Assembly: GCF_000725885.1 (NCBI RefSeq)
Contig: NZ_JODR01000004.1
Location: 224,812-288,811, forward strand
DNA: 64,000 nucleotides
Source of the DNA: Streptomyces albus subsp. albus
GTDB taxonomy: Bacteria > Actinomycetota > Actinomycetes > Streptomycetales > Streptomycetaceae
Direction: 5' to 3'
The stretch's first letter is position 1. Each line of letters begins with the position of its first letter. The position numbers and the translations under genes were made by a program. A model generated the notes under the pieces. It searched no databases. It had not been told where the DNA came from and worked only from the letters and a program-made list of their open reading frames with translations. Shown here one piece after another: positions 1 through 9,595 of this stretch.

Positions 1-663
<663 letters not shown>

Positions 664-698
664 TTATGGAGATGACCCGAACGGGTGACAAGAGCGCC

Positions 699-1988
699 TC
701 AGTCCAGGTAGCCCCGCAACTGGTCGGCGAAAGCGTGCTCCCGCAGCTTGGTGAGGGTCTTGGACTCGATCTGGCGGATGCGTTCCCGCGTGACGCCGAA
801 GAGGTGGCCGATCTCCTCCAGCGTGCGGGGACGCCCGTCCAGCAGCCCGTACCGGAGCTGGACGACCTTCCGTTCGCGCTCCCCGAGAGTGGAGAGCACC
901 GCCTCCAGGTGCTCCCGCAGCAGCAGGAAGGCCGCGGACTCCACCGGTGAGGGCGCGTCACCGTCCTCGATGAGGTCACCGAGGTTGACGTCGTCCTCCT
1001 CGCCGACCGGCGCGTGCAGGGACACCGGTTCCTGGGCGAGCCGCAGCACCTCCGTCACCCGCTCCGGGGACAGTTCGAGCTGGGCGGCCACCTCTTCGGC
1101 GCTCGGCTCGTAGCCGCGCTCCTGGAGCATCCTGCGCTGCACCCGCACCACCCGGTTGATCAGCTCGACCACGTGGACGGGGACGCGGATGGTGCGGGCC
1201 TGGTCGGCCAGGGCGCGGGACATGGCCTGACGGATCCACCAGGTGGCGTAGGTCGAGAACTTGTAGCCGCGCGCGTAGTCGAACTTCTCCACGGCGCGGA
1301 TCAGCCCCAGGTTGCCCTCCTGGACGAGGTCCAGCATGGTCAGCCCGCGGCCCACATAGCGTTTGGCGACGGAGACGACGAGCCGCAGATTGGCCTCTAT
1401 CAGCCGGCGCTTGGCCACTCTGCCCATCACCACGAGCCGGTCCAGGTCGAGAGCCAGCCGGGTCTCCAGACCGGGGGTGGTGCTGAGCTTCTCCTCGGCG
1501 AACAGCCCCGCCTCCACCCGGCGGGCCAGCTCCACCTCCTCCTCGGCGGTCAGCAGCGGGATGCGGCCGATCTCGCGCAGATACTGGCGGAACAGGTCCG
1601 CCGAGGGGCCGGTCGCCGCGGGCTCCCACCGCGCGGCGGGCGGCTCCGACTCCGCCTCGGGAGCGCCGCCTTGGGGCGGTACGGCGTCCAGGGGGACCAC
1701 CTCGGCCGGTGGCGGCTCGGGCACCGGCGAGGGCGGAACGACCAGCGGCACGGGGGCGGCGAGGGGCGCCGCTTTCAGGGTCCGGGTCTGCACGGGGGCG
1801 ACCTCCAGGGTGATCGCTGCCGGTTCGGGGGCGGCGTGCGAGACGGGGACGGCTGCGGCCTCACCGCTTTCCATCCCGTACGAAGTGTGCGGATCCGCGG
1901 GGGACTGTGATCCGTCCTGATCACCACCGCCCCGCTCCGAGGACTCAGGCACCGTCCACCAGTGTGGGGCAGGACACACGCCCGCCAC
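699..1988 (-). CDS. hrdA: RNA polymerase sigma-70 factor, group 1/2, HrdA-type
   Basis: A principal-like sigma factor that directs RNA polymerase to -10/-35 promoters. Region 1.2 ([16 protein letters not shown]) begins near residue 130. Region 2 has [32 protein letters not shown] and [13 protein letters not shown]. Region 4 ends with [20 protein letters not shown]. The first ~125 residues are Pro/Ala/Glu-rich and poorly conserved, unlike the long acidic N-terminus of the essential HrdB. HrdA is proposed from this and from the nearby dnaG, as in Streptomyces; HrdD or HrdC are alternatives. The start is uncertain: GTG at 1988 has no good ribosome site, and an in-frame ATG lies at 1874. Confidence 0.85.
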   Translation of the reverse strand: MAGVCPAPHWWTVPESSERGGGDQDGSQSPADPHTSYGMESGEAAAVPVSHAAPEPAAITLEVAPVQTRTLKAAPLAAPVPLVVPPSPVPEPPPAEVVPLDAVPPQGGAPEAESEPPAARWEPAATGPSADLFRQYLREIGRIPLLTAEEEVELARRVEAGLFAEEKLSTTPGLETRLALDLDRLVVMGRVAKRRLIEANLRLVVSVAKRYVGRGLTMLDLVQEGNLGLIRAVEKFDYARGYKFSTYATWWIRQAMSRALADQARTIRVPVHVVELINRVVRVQRRMLQERGYEPSAEEVAAQLELSPERVTEVLRLAQEPVSLHAPVGEEDDVNLGDLIEDGDAPSPVESAAFLLLREHLEAVLSTLGERERKVVQLRYGLLDGRPRTLEEIGHLFGVTRERIRQIESKTLTKLREHAFADQLRGYLD

Positions 1989-2138
1989 GAGAGGCGTGCG
2001 AGCAGTTTTTCAGCTGAATGTGACCCTCAGCGCACGATCCGCTACGCACCCGCGAGATCCCTGGGGCGGACGCGTCCCCTGTGACGCGGCTCGCCCCTCA
2101 CCGTGCGGCTCCTCCCCGGCTCCCCTCCGGGTCGCGGC

Positions 2139-3113
2139 TCAGTCCTTCAGCGCGCCGAGCCACTCGGTCAGCAGCCGGTTGATCTCCTCGGGGCGCTCCT
2201 GCTGGATCCAGTGGCCGCAGCCCTCCAGCAGATGCGAGCCGTGCAGAGCGGGCAGCGTGGTGGGGTACGCGTCGATCGCGTCGGACAGCCAGGTGGTGGA
2301 GGCGTCCCGGGTGCCGCCGGCGAAGAAGGACGGCACGGTGAGCGGCTCCCCCGCGAAACGGGCGAGGTCTTCCCAGTCCCGGTCCATGTTGCGGTAACGG
2401 TTGAGCGCCCCGGTCAGCCCCGTCCGCTCGAACTCCCCCGCGTACACGTCGAGATCCGCCTCCGCAAGCCACGCGGGCCGGCCTGCGGGGAACCGCTCCC
2501 GCAGAGTGCCGCCCCGGGTCACGAAGTGCGGGTCGGGCTCGTCCGCCCCGGGCATGGTGTCCGCGGACAGCGCGGCGTAGAAACCGGCCAGCCAGCCGCG
2601 GACGTCCGGCTCGATCTCGACCTCCGCCCGGCCGGGCTGCTGGAAGTAGGAGACGTAGAACTCCTCCTCGCCGCCCATCTTCGCGAACATCTCGCCCGGC
2701 CGCGGTCCGCCGTGCGGGGCGTAGGGCACGCTCAGCATGCCCACGGCACGGAAGACGTCCGGCCTGACCAGCCCGGAGTCCGCGGCGATGGTCGCACCCC
2801 AGTCGTGGCCGACGATCACCGCGCTCTCCTCGCCGAGGGCCCGCACCACCGCGACGTTGTCCTCGACCAGATCGAGCATCCGGTACGCGGCCGGATCGGC
2901 CGGCTTCGAGGACCGCCCGTAGCCCCGGACATCGAGGGCGACCGCCCGGTACCCGGCGCTCGCCAGGGCCGGCAGCTGGTGCCGCCAGGAGTACCAGGAC
3001 TCGGGGAACCCGTGCACCAGCAGGACGAGCGGCCCGCTGCCCTGCTCGACCAGATGGATCCGGCCGGCGGGCGAGGGGACCAGGCGGTGGGTGCCGTGGG
3101 TGTGCTGCGACAT
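2139..3113 (-). CDS. Alpha/beta hydrolase, epoxide hydrolase-like
   Basis: A cytoplasmic alpha/beta-hydrolase of about 324 residues. Near the N-terminus is LLVHGFPESWYSW, the oxyanion-hole HGxP motif of epoxide hydrolases. The nucleophile elbow is GHDWGA, with Asp rather than Ser, which is typical of epoxide hydrolases and haloalkane dehalogenases that form an ester intermediate. The general-base His is in GCGHWIQ near the C-terminus. The ATG at 3113 is chosen because GGGAGGAAGA precedes it; the open frame runs further upstream without a comparable signal. It lies between dnaG and the sigma gene in the same direction, but a strong hairpin separates it from dnaG. Its substrate cannot be told. 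Confidence 0.85.
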   Translation of the reverse strand: MSQHTHGTHRLVPSPAGRIHLVEQGSGPLVLLVHGFPESWYSWRHQLPALASAGYRAVALDVRGYGRSSKPADPAAYRMLDLVEDNVAVVRALGEESAVIVGHDWGATIAADSGLVRPDVFRAVGMLSVPYAPHGGPRPGEMFAKMGGEEEFYVSYFQQPGRAEVEIEPDVRGWLAGFYAALSADTMPGADEPDPHFVTRGGTLRERFPAGRPAWLAEADLDVYAGEFERTGLTGALNRYRNMDRDWEDLARFAGEPLTVPSFFAGGTRDASTTWLSDAIDAYPTTLPALHGSHLLEGCGHWIQQERPEEINRLLTEWLGALKD

Positions 3114-3230
3114 TCTTCCTCCCGGGGAGGGCAGGGGCAGGGCGTGCGGCCCGGCGCGGCGGAGCCCGTCACGGCCCGCCGCCGGCGCCGCACACGAATC
3201 ATCCTGGGCGGCGCCCGCAAGCCTGCCCGA

Positions 3231-3257
3231 CTCTTTTTGCCGTTCTCGCAAAAAGAG
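3231..3257 (-). terminator. AT-rich stem-loop downstream of dnaG
   Basis: A perfect 10-bp inverted repeat, CTCTTTTTGC and GCAAAAAGAG, with a 7-base loop. It lies 13 bases past the dnaG stop and about 120 bases before the hydrolase start. The A/T-rich stem stands out in very GC-rich DNA. It probably ends dnaG transcription, but a processing or regulatory role is possible. Confidence 0.6.
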
Positions 3258-3269
3258 GGTCCGCCCAGC

Positions 3270-5183
3270 TCAGAGGGCCGCCGCGCCCCGTTCGCGCAGC
3301 GCGGTGCCGTACTGCTGGAGGGTCCAGATCTGCTGACGCACGGCCGCCGACCGCTCGTACTCCTGGCGGGCCTCCATCCGGCGTGCGGCGCCCTCCAGTT
3401 CGGCGATGCGCGCCAGTACGGCGGCACGCCGCACCGCCACCAGCTGCTCCCCCGCGTACGCCTCGTCCACCTCGCGGTTCCGTGCGCTGCGCAGCGGCTC
3501 GACGGCCAGCTCGGTGATCAGCGACCGTACGGTGTCGTCGGGCGCGGCGTCCCGCACCCGGCCCAGATAACCGCTGTCACCGATCCCGGCCTCCGCCCCG
3601 CCGGCCGCCTCCAGCGCCTGCCGCACCACGGCGTACGGCGGCGCGGTGAACTCGTCGGCGCCGTACGCGTCGAACGCCGGCGAGACCAGCTCCGGGCGCT
3701 GGAGCGCCAGCTTCAGCAGCTCCCGCTCGACGCGGTGGGCCGGACTGCGCAGATTGAGGTCCGGCCCGCGCGGCACGAACGGCGCCCGCACCGCCGGCCC
3801 CTCCTCGGCACCGGGCCGGCGGACGGTGCGCTGCGGCGCCGGCCCGCGCTCACGCGCCCACCGGGCGAGCTGGGCGACACGGCGGACGACGAACTCCTCG
3901 TCCACGATGCCCAGCAGCCCCGCCAGCCGCACCGCGTAGCCGCGCCGGATGGAGGGGTCCTTGATCTGGACGACGATCGGCGCGGCCTCCTCCAGCGCCG
4001 CGGAGCGCCCCTCAGCAGTGTCCAGATTGTGCCGGTCCACGATGGAACGCATCGCGAAGTCGAACAGCGGGGTGCGGCCCTCCACGACCTTGGCGACCGC
4101 CTCGTCACCCTCGGCCAGCCGCAGGTCGCACGGATCCATCCCGCCGGGAGTGATCGCGATCCAGGTGCGGGCCGCGAACTTCTGGTCGTCCTCGAAGGCG
4201 CGCAGCGCGGCCTTCTGACCGGCCGCGTCACCGTCGAAGGTGAAGACGACCTCCGACTGCGAGTTGTCCATCAGCACCCGGCGGAGGATCTTGACATGCT
4301 CCCCGCCGAAGGCGGTACCGCACGTGGCGATGGCCGTGGTGACCCCGGCCAGATGGCAGGCCATCACGTCGGTGTAGCCCTCGACGACCACCGCCCGGTT
4401 GGCCTTGGCGATCTCCCGCTTGGCCAGGTCGATGCCGTACAGCACCTGGGACTTGCGGTAGATCGGCGTCTCGGGGGTGTTGAGGTACTTGGGACCCTGG
4501 TCGTCCTCGCGCAGCTTGCGGGCGCCGAAACCGACGACATCGCCGGTGATGTCGCGGATCGGCCACATCAGCCGGCCGCGGAACCGGTCGATGGGCCGCC
4601 CGTTGCGGGCCTCCTGGGCGAGCCCCGAGCTGATCAGCTCCTTGTCGGTGAACCCCTGACCGCGCAGATAGCGCACCAGGTGGTCCCAGCCCGCCGGGGA
4701 GTAGCCGATGCCGAAATGGCGGGCAGCCTCCTGGTCGAAGCCGCGCTCGGCCAGGAACCGACGGCCGACCTCCGCCTCTGGCCCATCGAGCTGCTCGGCG
4801 TAGAACCTGGCGGCGATCTTGTGGGCTTCCACCAGCCGGGTGCGCTCACCCTGCTGCGAGGTGCGACCGTACCCGCCCTGCTCGTAACGGAGCGTGATAC
4901 CGGCACGGGCGGCGAGCCGCTCGACGGCCTCGGAGAAGGACAGGTGGTCGACCTTCATCACGAAGTCGAGGGTGTCCCCGCCCTCCTGGCAGCCGAAGCA
5001 GTGATAGAGCCCCTTGCTGGGGCTGACGTGGAAGGACGGGGACTTCTCGTCATGGAACGGGCACAGCCCCTTGAGGTTGCCGCCGCCCGCGTTGCGCAGC
5101 TGCAGGTACTCCGAGACGACGGAGTCGATCGGGACCGCGTCCCTGACCGCCTTCACGTCCTCGTCGTTGATCCTCCCAGCCAC
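3270..5183 (-). CDS. dnaG: DNA primase DnaG
   Basis: Synthesises the RNA primers that start DNA replication, working with the replicative helicase. At 637 residues it has the usual length. The N-terminal zinc ribbon has C41, H44, C62 and C65 (CPFH and HCFGC). The TOPRIM core has VVVEGYTDVM around residue 266 with the catalytic Glu268, and FTFDGDAAG with Asp317 and Asp319, which bind magnesium. The C-terminal helicase-binding part is Arg/Ala/Glu-rich and divergent, as is normal. The protein begins MAGRINDEDV, a typical actinomycete DnaG N-terminus. Next to a principal-type sigma gene it fits the ancestral dnaG-sigma association, although a hydrolase gene intervenes here. Confidence 0.98.
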   Translation of the reverse strand: MAGRINDEDVKAVRDAVPIDSVVSEYLQLRNAGGGNLKGLCPFHDEKSPSFHVSPSKGLYHCFGCQEGGDTLDFVMKVDHLSFSEAVERLAARAGITLRYEQGGYGRTSQQGERTRLVEAHKIAARFYAEQLDGPEAEVGRRFLAERGFDQEAARHFGIGYSPAGWDHLVRYLRGQGFTDKELISSGLAQEARNGRPIDRFRGRLMWPIRDITGDVVGFGARKLREDDQGPKYLNTPETPIYRKSQVLYGIDLAKREIAKANRAVVVEGYTDVMACHLAGVTTAIATCGTAFGGEHVKILRRVLMDNSQSEVVFTFDGDAAGQKAALRAFEDDQKFAARTWIAITPGGMDPCDLRLAEGDEAVAKVVEGRTPLFDFAMRSIVDRHNLDTAEGRSAALEEAAPIVVQIKDPSIRRGYAVRLAGLLGIVDEEFVVRRVAQLARWARERGPAPQRTVRRPGAEEGPAVRAPFVPRGPDLNLRSPAHRVERELLKLALQRPELVSPAFDAYGADEFTAPPYAVVRQALEAAGGAEAGIGDSGYLGRVRDAAPDDTVRSLITELAVEPLRSARNREVDEAYAGEQLVAVRRAAVLARIAELEGAARRMEARQEYERSAAVRQQIWTLQQYGTALRERGAAAL

Positions 5184-5484
5184 GCGGAAAGTCTACGGCG
5201 CCACGACGACAACGCCGGACGGGGAGGTGGGGCCGGCCCCCGGTGCGGGCACGGGCACCGGCCACGACGTGAGGGCGCGGAACCGAGTGCGTCCCGGACA
5301 CCCGCCGGGCCATGACAGCCGGCCCCGCCAAATCTCCGACCCGCACCGAGGTGAGCCGCGCCATGCACGGCCCCCGGTGCGGTGTCGGGTGGCGGATGGG
5401 GCGTCGAGGTTCGGTCTCCAGGCCCTGCGCGTCGCGTCCGAGACGGAAGGGCATCGCCTGCCCCCGATGGGCAGGCGCCGTGGC

Positions 5485-5856
5485 TCAGCCTGCCGGGATG
5501 ACGGCTTCGATGGCCTCGAAGATGTCGGAGTCGGTCTCCTTCTGCCAGTCCGGCAGGTCGGCCCAGTCGGCGACATAGCCGGGCTTGGGGTCGCCGAAGT
5601 GCTTGTACATCTGGGCGGTCCAGCAGGTGGCGACGAAACGGCCCTTCTGCTCGCGGGTGAGGCGCCTGGCGTGGCCGGCGCTCAGGCCGATGAAGTGGCG
5701 CACCTGCTCGTAGACCGCTCCGGCCGCTTGGCGTTCCCAGTCGGGGGTGTCCTCCCAAGGGGTGACGTAGCTTGCCTTCGGCTCCCCCGGGTAGTGCTTG
5801 CCGACTCCCGCGATCCAGGTCTCCCGGAACAGCCGGGCGCCCTCGGTGTCCGTCAT
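5485..5856 (-). CDS. Uncharacterised 123-residue protein with an internally duplicated motif
   Basis: I do not recognise a named family. The protein contains two matching halves. Residues around 22-53 read PGEPKASYVTPWEDTPDWE followed by a helix ending VYEQVRHFI. Residues around 88-121 read FGDPKPGYVADWADLPDWQ followed by a helix ending IFEAIEAVI. This points to an ancient tandem duplication of a (G/E)xPKxxYVxxWxDxPDW unit plus helix. It is acidic, with no signal peptide or membrane segment. The ATG at 5856 is chosen because GAGGAGAGGGG lies upstream. That ribosome site overlaps the stop codon of the XRE regulator, so the two are probably translationally coupled and act together. Confidence 0.72.
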   Translation of the reverse strand: MTDTEGARLFRETWIAGVGKHYPGEPKASYVTPWEDTPDWERQAAGAVYEQVRHFIGLSAGHARRLTREQKGRFVATCWTAQMYKHFGDPKPGYVADWADLPDWQKETDSDIFEAIEAVIPAG

Positions 5857-5870
5857 GCCTGCCCCTCTCC

Positions 5871-7130
5871 TCACGTCGCCTGAAGGTTGCCGATGTCGGC
5901 GGCCAGCTCGGACACCCGGCGATCGTGACCGTATGCCCCGAGACCGTCCCGCAGCGTCCGGAGTCTACGGGCGACGTAGCCCGAGCCCGACTGCCGTGCG
6001 AGCCGGAGCGCCTCGCGGCCGTGGATCACCACTTGCTCCGCGTCGTGCCGTTCGGCACCGATCAGCGCGAGGTCGACCAGGACGGAGCCCCGGCGACGGT
6101 AGGAAGATCCTTCGGCCAGAGCCGTGGAACCGAGCGCGCTTCTCAGCACCTCCTCCGCGAGATCGAACCGTCCGAGCTGGACGAAGCGTGCTCCCCGTTC
6201 CTCGGCGAGGCGGGAGCCGTCGAAGCGGAGCCACCCGCCGTTGTGGACAGGCCCGGACAGATCGGCGACCTTCTCGGCTTCATCAAGGGCGCGTCGGCAC
6301 GCGTCGAGATCGCCCAAACTCGCGTGGGCCTCGGCCTGGACGGAGGCGACCCAGTAGCGGGTGGAGAGGCCGGGATCGCCGCGCGAGGCGATGGTGCGGG
6401 CGACGTCCAGGGTCTCGGCGGCTTCCGCGAAGTGCTGCTCGGACATGTCCACGTACGCGTGCCGTACGAGCGCGCAGGCCCACAGGTCGAAGGCGTCCGC
6501 GCTGTCGCTGGCGGACGCGGCCACGGTGTAGGCCGCGGCGGCGTCCGTGTACCGGTTGCTGTCGAAGGCCAGCTCGCCGGAGAGCTGGAAGAGGTCTCCG
6601 GCTGCTTCACACATCTCACCGGCGTGCCGGCCGGCCGAGCGGGACTTCAGGGCGTCGGCGAGCGCGTCGAGCTGGCCTTGGACCACTTCATGGACGGAAC
6701 GCTTGGAGCGGGCCAGTTGGTAGACCTGCCAAAGGTGTGCGTTCATACGCCGGTAGTCGTCGGCCGAACCACGCTCGACTGCTTCCGCGAGGTCGTCGGC
6801 CGCCTCGGTTCCCAGCGCGGTCAGGGCTCCGGACACCGTGAGCAGGCGCAGGAACTTGCGTCGGATCATGTCGTCGGATTCACCTGAACCGTGAACGGGA
6901 CGGGACGGGGGCTTCGTCGGCTGTGCGTCGTGCGCCGGCCGTCGGGCCAGCATCGTGCCGAGTTCGGTGATGTCCAAGCGCAGGAGTTCGGCCATCTTCG
7001 GCCGGTGAACACATTCGGGCGTTGTCTCACCGCGTTCCCAACGGCTGACCGTTGTGCGGTCGACACCGAGCGCATGGGCGAATTTCTCCTGACTGTAGCC
7101 CATGGCCTTTCGCCGTTCGGACAACCGCAT
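5871..7130 (-). CDS. XRE-family transcriptional regulator with TPR-like sensor region
   Basis: A 419-residue DNA-binding regulator. Residues 1-60 form a helix-turn-helix (RRKAMGYSQEKFAHALGV, then DRTTVSRWERGETTP). From about residue 90 onward it is nearly all alpha-helical, with repeated A/E/L-rich helical pairs (AAEACD-, LGDLDACRRALDEAEK- and RFDLAEEVL-type units) like tetratricopeptide repeats, the usual ligand- or protein-sensing part of this Streptomyces regulator family. It is transcribed away from the ATPase-CYTH-radical SAM genes across a ~200-base gap, a layout typical of local control. The small duplicated-motif gene follows directly and is coupled to it. No ligand can be inferred. 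Confidence 0.85.
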   Translation of the reverse strand: MRLSERRKAMGYSQEKFAHALGVDRTTVSRWERGETTPECVHRPKMAELLRLDITELGTMLARRPAHDAQPTKPPSRPVHGSGESDDMIRRKFLRLLTVSGALTALGTEAADDLAEAVERGSADDYRRMNAHLWQVYQLARSKRSVHEVVQGQLDALADALKSRSAGRHAGEMCEAAGDLFQLSGELAFDSNRYTDAAAAYTVAASASDSADAFDLWACALVRHAYVDMSEQHFAEAAETLDVARTIASRGDPGLSTRYWVASVQAEAHASLGDLDACRRALDEAEKVADLSGPVHNGGWLRFDGSRLAEERGARFVQLGRFDLAEEVLRSALGSTALAEGSSYRRRGSVLVDLALIGAERHDAEQVVIHGREALRLARQSGSGYVARRLRTLRDGLGAYGHDRRVSELAADIGNLQAT

Positions 7131-7337
7131 GGCGCTCTCCTTCCCCCGTGACCGGGGCCTTACCCGCTGTGCCGCCTCATGCGTCGAAGGTGCCTCAAGG
7201 CTGCCGCATGGATGCCGTGGTCCGCAGCGATCTGTGGCGGTTGGCTGGAGTTCTCAAGCATGACCGGCTCCTGCGACCGCCCCCGAACGCTGGGAAGAGG
7301 CCGCTCCGGCGAGCGTCTGTCCCGGAGGGAAGACCCC

Positions 7338-7769
7338 ATGACCATCACTGCCGCTGACACGATGTCGATCGGCCTGCCGGAGCACAGCCGGACGTTTCCG
7401 CGCGTTCCGGAGTCCGCCGGTCTCGCCCGAGACCTGGCCGTCACGGCTTTGCGCGCATGGCGCCTGGAACCTCTGTTGCACGACACCACGCTGGTCGCAT
7501 CCGAACTGGTCGCGAACGCTGTGCAGCATGGCTCGGGCCGCTTCCTCGTCTTCGGCGTCGAGCGGTCCTCGCGGTTCCGCGTGCGTGTCCACGTGACGGA
7601 TCAGTCCCGCGTCCGGCCTGTGCTGCGGTGCCCGAACGACGAGGAGACGAGGGGCAGGGGGCTGCGCCTGGTGTCCGCCTTCGCGGTTGTCTGGGGCATC
7701 GATGTACACACGCGCGGCAAGACCGTGTGGGCGGACCTGGCCGGGACCGGAGACATGAACCGTCCCTGA
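7338..7769 (+). CDS. RsbW-type HATPase (anti-sigma-like ATP-binding protein)
   Basis: A single-domain GHKL ATPase of 143 residues. These are common in Streptomyces, some acting as anti-sigma or signalling proteins and most uncharacterised. The N-box ELVANAVQHGSG and the G2-like GRGLRLV are present. The usual DxGxG box is replaced by TDQSRVRPVL, so ATP hydrolysis may be altered. The ATG at 7338 is chosen for its upstream GGAGGGAAG; the frame stays open further upstream without a good ribosome site. It is the first of three co-directional genes (CYTH, radical SAM follow) and is divergent from the XRE regulator. Confidence 0.82.
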   Translation: MTITAADTMSIGLPEHSRTFPRVPESAGLARDLAVTALRAWRLEPLLHDTTLVASELVANAVQHGSGRFLVFGVERSSRFRVRVHVTDQSRVRPVLRCPNDEETRGRGLRLVSAFAVVWGIDVHTRGKTVWADLAGTGDMNRP

Positions 7770-7855
7770 GAAAACCCCTTTGAGCGAATGGCTGCTCAGT
7801 CCCGCACACCTGCGAGGCTTCCCATTCGCGCCCGTCAGAAAGGAAGTCAGCACCT

Positions 7856-8389
7856 ATGCACGTCGTCGAATACGAGGCCAAGGTCCTGGGGATCGACCCG
7901 GAGGCGATGGCCGAACGCATCACGTCCACGGGCGGCGTCTTCCTCGGCGAGCGGCTGATGCGCCGCTACGTCTACGACCCGGTCCCTCCGAGGAAAGGCC
8001 GCTGGGTCAGGCTGCGGGACTCGGGCGGTGCGGTGACGCTGTGCGTCAAGACGATCAGCTCGGACGCGATCGACGGCACCCAGGAGACCGAGACGACCGT
8101 CGGCTCCTTCGAGGACACCCATGCCCTCCTCGGCCTCATGGGACTCACACACCGCTCCTACCAGGAGAACCGCCGAAGCTCCTGGTCCCTGGACGGCGTA
8201 CGCCTGGAGATCGACACCTGGCCGCGCATCCCTCCCTATCTGGAGATCGAGGGCGACGACGAGGCACAGGTCCGGCACACCGCCGAACGTCTCGGCATCC
8301 CCGAGTCCGAGCTGACCAGCGAGAACACCCAGAAGATCTACGCCCGCCACGGCATCGACCTCGACACGATCGCCGAGCTGCGCTTCTGA
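7856..8389 (+). CDS. CYTH-domain protein (class IV adenylate cyclase / triphosphatase superfamily)
   Basis: A 177-residue CYTH (triphosphate tunnel metalloenzyme) protein. The superfamily includes class IV adenylate cyclase CyaB, thiamine triphosphatase and inorganic triphosphatase. Visible signatures are the N-terminal EYEAK (ExExK), RRYVYD, WVRLRDSGGAVTLCVK, ETETTV, and an acidic C-terminal strand with PYLEIEGDDE. The alternating Glu/Arg/Lys residues would line the tunnel that binds a triphosphate and metal. Substrate and reaction (cyclase or phosphatase) cannot be decided from sequence; the CyaB-like layout is the closest fit. GAAAGGAAG precedes the ATG. The radical SAM gene follows after about 60 bases. 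Confidence 0.85.
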   Translation: MHVVEYEAKVLGIDPEAMAERITSTGGVFLGERLMRRYVYDPVPPRKGRWVRLRDSGGAVTLCVKTISSDAIDGTQETETTVGSFEDTHALLGLMGLTHRSYQENRRSSWSLDGVRLEIDTWPRIPPYLEIEGDDEAQVRHTAERLGIPESELTSENTQKIYARHGIDLDTIAELRF

Positions 8390-8450
8390 CCAGATCCCAC
8401 ACCGCCGGCCGGGACCCCCTCCGTCCCGGCCGGACACGGAAGGCGGAACG

Positions 8451-9563
8451 ATGCACGACCCCCACGAGGTGCCCGTCACGGTCGTTCCCGACCGGACCCT
8501 GCGAGTAAAGATCATCGACGCGTGCGGGATGGCCTGTACCTTCTGCCACAACGAAGGCACCCCCGTCACCGCCGACAACGCGGACCGCCCATCCGATGCC
8601 TTCACCGGCACGCCCGGCCGCTCCGGCAGGGTCTCGATCTACCTGGCCACCAACAGGGCCGGCTTCCTGTCCCAGCGCATCCCCGCCGATGCGGACTTCG
8701 CCCTCGCCCTGGCCGCTGTCCGCGGCAGCCTCCCGATCAACGAGGTCCACTTCACCGGCGGTGAACCCACCCTCCACCCCGACCTGCCCGGCCTGGTCCG
8801 AATCGCCCGCCGACTCGACCTGGCCGTCGGGCTCACCTCCAACGGCGAGAACGGGGCCTCCGTACTCCCCGCGTGTGCCGAGGCCGGGCTGGACCGCATC
8901 AACCTGTCCGTCTTCGGCACCACCCCCGAAGAACTCGCCGCCGTCCAAGCACCCCGCCTCGCCTCACCCCGCCTGGCCGCCCGCAAGCTCGACGCCCTCG
9001 CACGCACCATCGAGACCGCCTGCCGGCACGGAGTGAAGGTATCGGCCAACATCGTCGTCCCCGACCACGGACACGTCGAGCGGGTGCTGCGAATCGTCGA
9101 GGAGTACGGCCACGACGTCGTCGTCCGGATACTGGTGAACCTGGAGGACGACGGCGCCTCCCTCGCAGCCATGCACGAGGTCCTCGCCCGCCTGGGTGCC
9201 GTACCCGAGCTGCGCATCATCACTGCCGGAGCCTCCGACCAGCGCACCCGCTACCGCCTCCCGGACGGACGCACCCTCTACGCCAAGAGCATCCGGCCCG
9301 TCCGCCTCCCCCACACCTGCACCGGCTGCCGCTTCAACAACGACCGCGACTGCCAGGAGGGCTACTACGGAGTGCGCATGTACCGCGCCAAGGACGGCCC
9401 CTTCATGATCGGCGTCTGCATCCAGCGCATGGATCTGTGCCTGCCCCTGGGCGAGTTCGTCATGAGCCAGCGCTGCAACGAAGTCCGGAACTTCCGCGAC
9501 GACGAAGCCGCACGCCTCACCGCCCTCCACCGTGCCCCCGGCCGGGAGCCGGGGCGGAGGTGA
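8451..9563 (+). CDS. Radical SAM enzyme with C-terminal cysteine cluster
   Basis: A 370-residue radical S-adenosylmethionine enzyme. The CX3CX2C motif is C25, C29, C32 in CGMACTFCHNEG. It binds the [4Fe-4S] cluster that cleaves SAM. FTGGEPTLHPD is the GGEP motif that contacts SAM. The TIM-barrel core is followed by a C-terminal CTGCRFNNDRDC (CX2CX7C), EGYYGVRMY and a further CX6C, suggesting an auxiliary cluster as in MoaA-like or twitch/SPASM proteins. The overall order recalls MoaA, but the sequence is distinct and no molybdopterin genes are nearby. Co-location with a CYTH protein and a HATPase suggests a nucleotide- or triphosphate-related product; this is inference. Confidence 0.88.
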   Translation: MHDPHEVPVTVVPDRTLRVKIIDACGMACTFCHNEGTPVTADNADRPSDAFTGTPGRSGRVSIYLATNRAGFLSQRIPADADFALALAAVRGSLPINEVHFTGGEPTLHPDLPGLVRIARRLDLAVGLTSNGENGASVLPACAEAGLDRINLSVFGTTPEELAAVQAPRLASPRLAARKLDALARTIETACRHGVKVSANIVVPDHGHVERVLRIVEEYGHDVVVRILVNLEDDGASLAAMHEVLARLGAVPELRIITAGASDQRTRYRLPDGRTLYAKSIRPVRLPHTCTGCRFNNDRDCQEGYYGVRMYRAKDGPFMIGVCIQRMDLCLPLGEFVMSQRCNEVRNFRDDEAARLTALHRAPGREPGRR

Positions 9564-9595
9564 GCGGTGGCGGACGCTGCTGCGGCGGGTGTTGC

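Noticed and set aside
2103..5315. A 1070-codon plus-strand open frame opposite dnaG and the hydrolase gene
   Set aside because: It is antisense to the well-supported dnaG; its product is low-complexity and has no domains. In very GC-rich DNA such frames are common shadows.
8451..9563. Radical SAM gene as MoaA or prokaryotic viperin
   Set aside because: No molybdopterin genes nearby; the motif CGMACTFCHNEG and C-terminal cluster do not match viperin. Family remains open.
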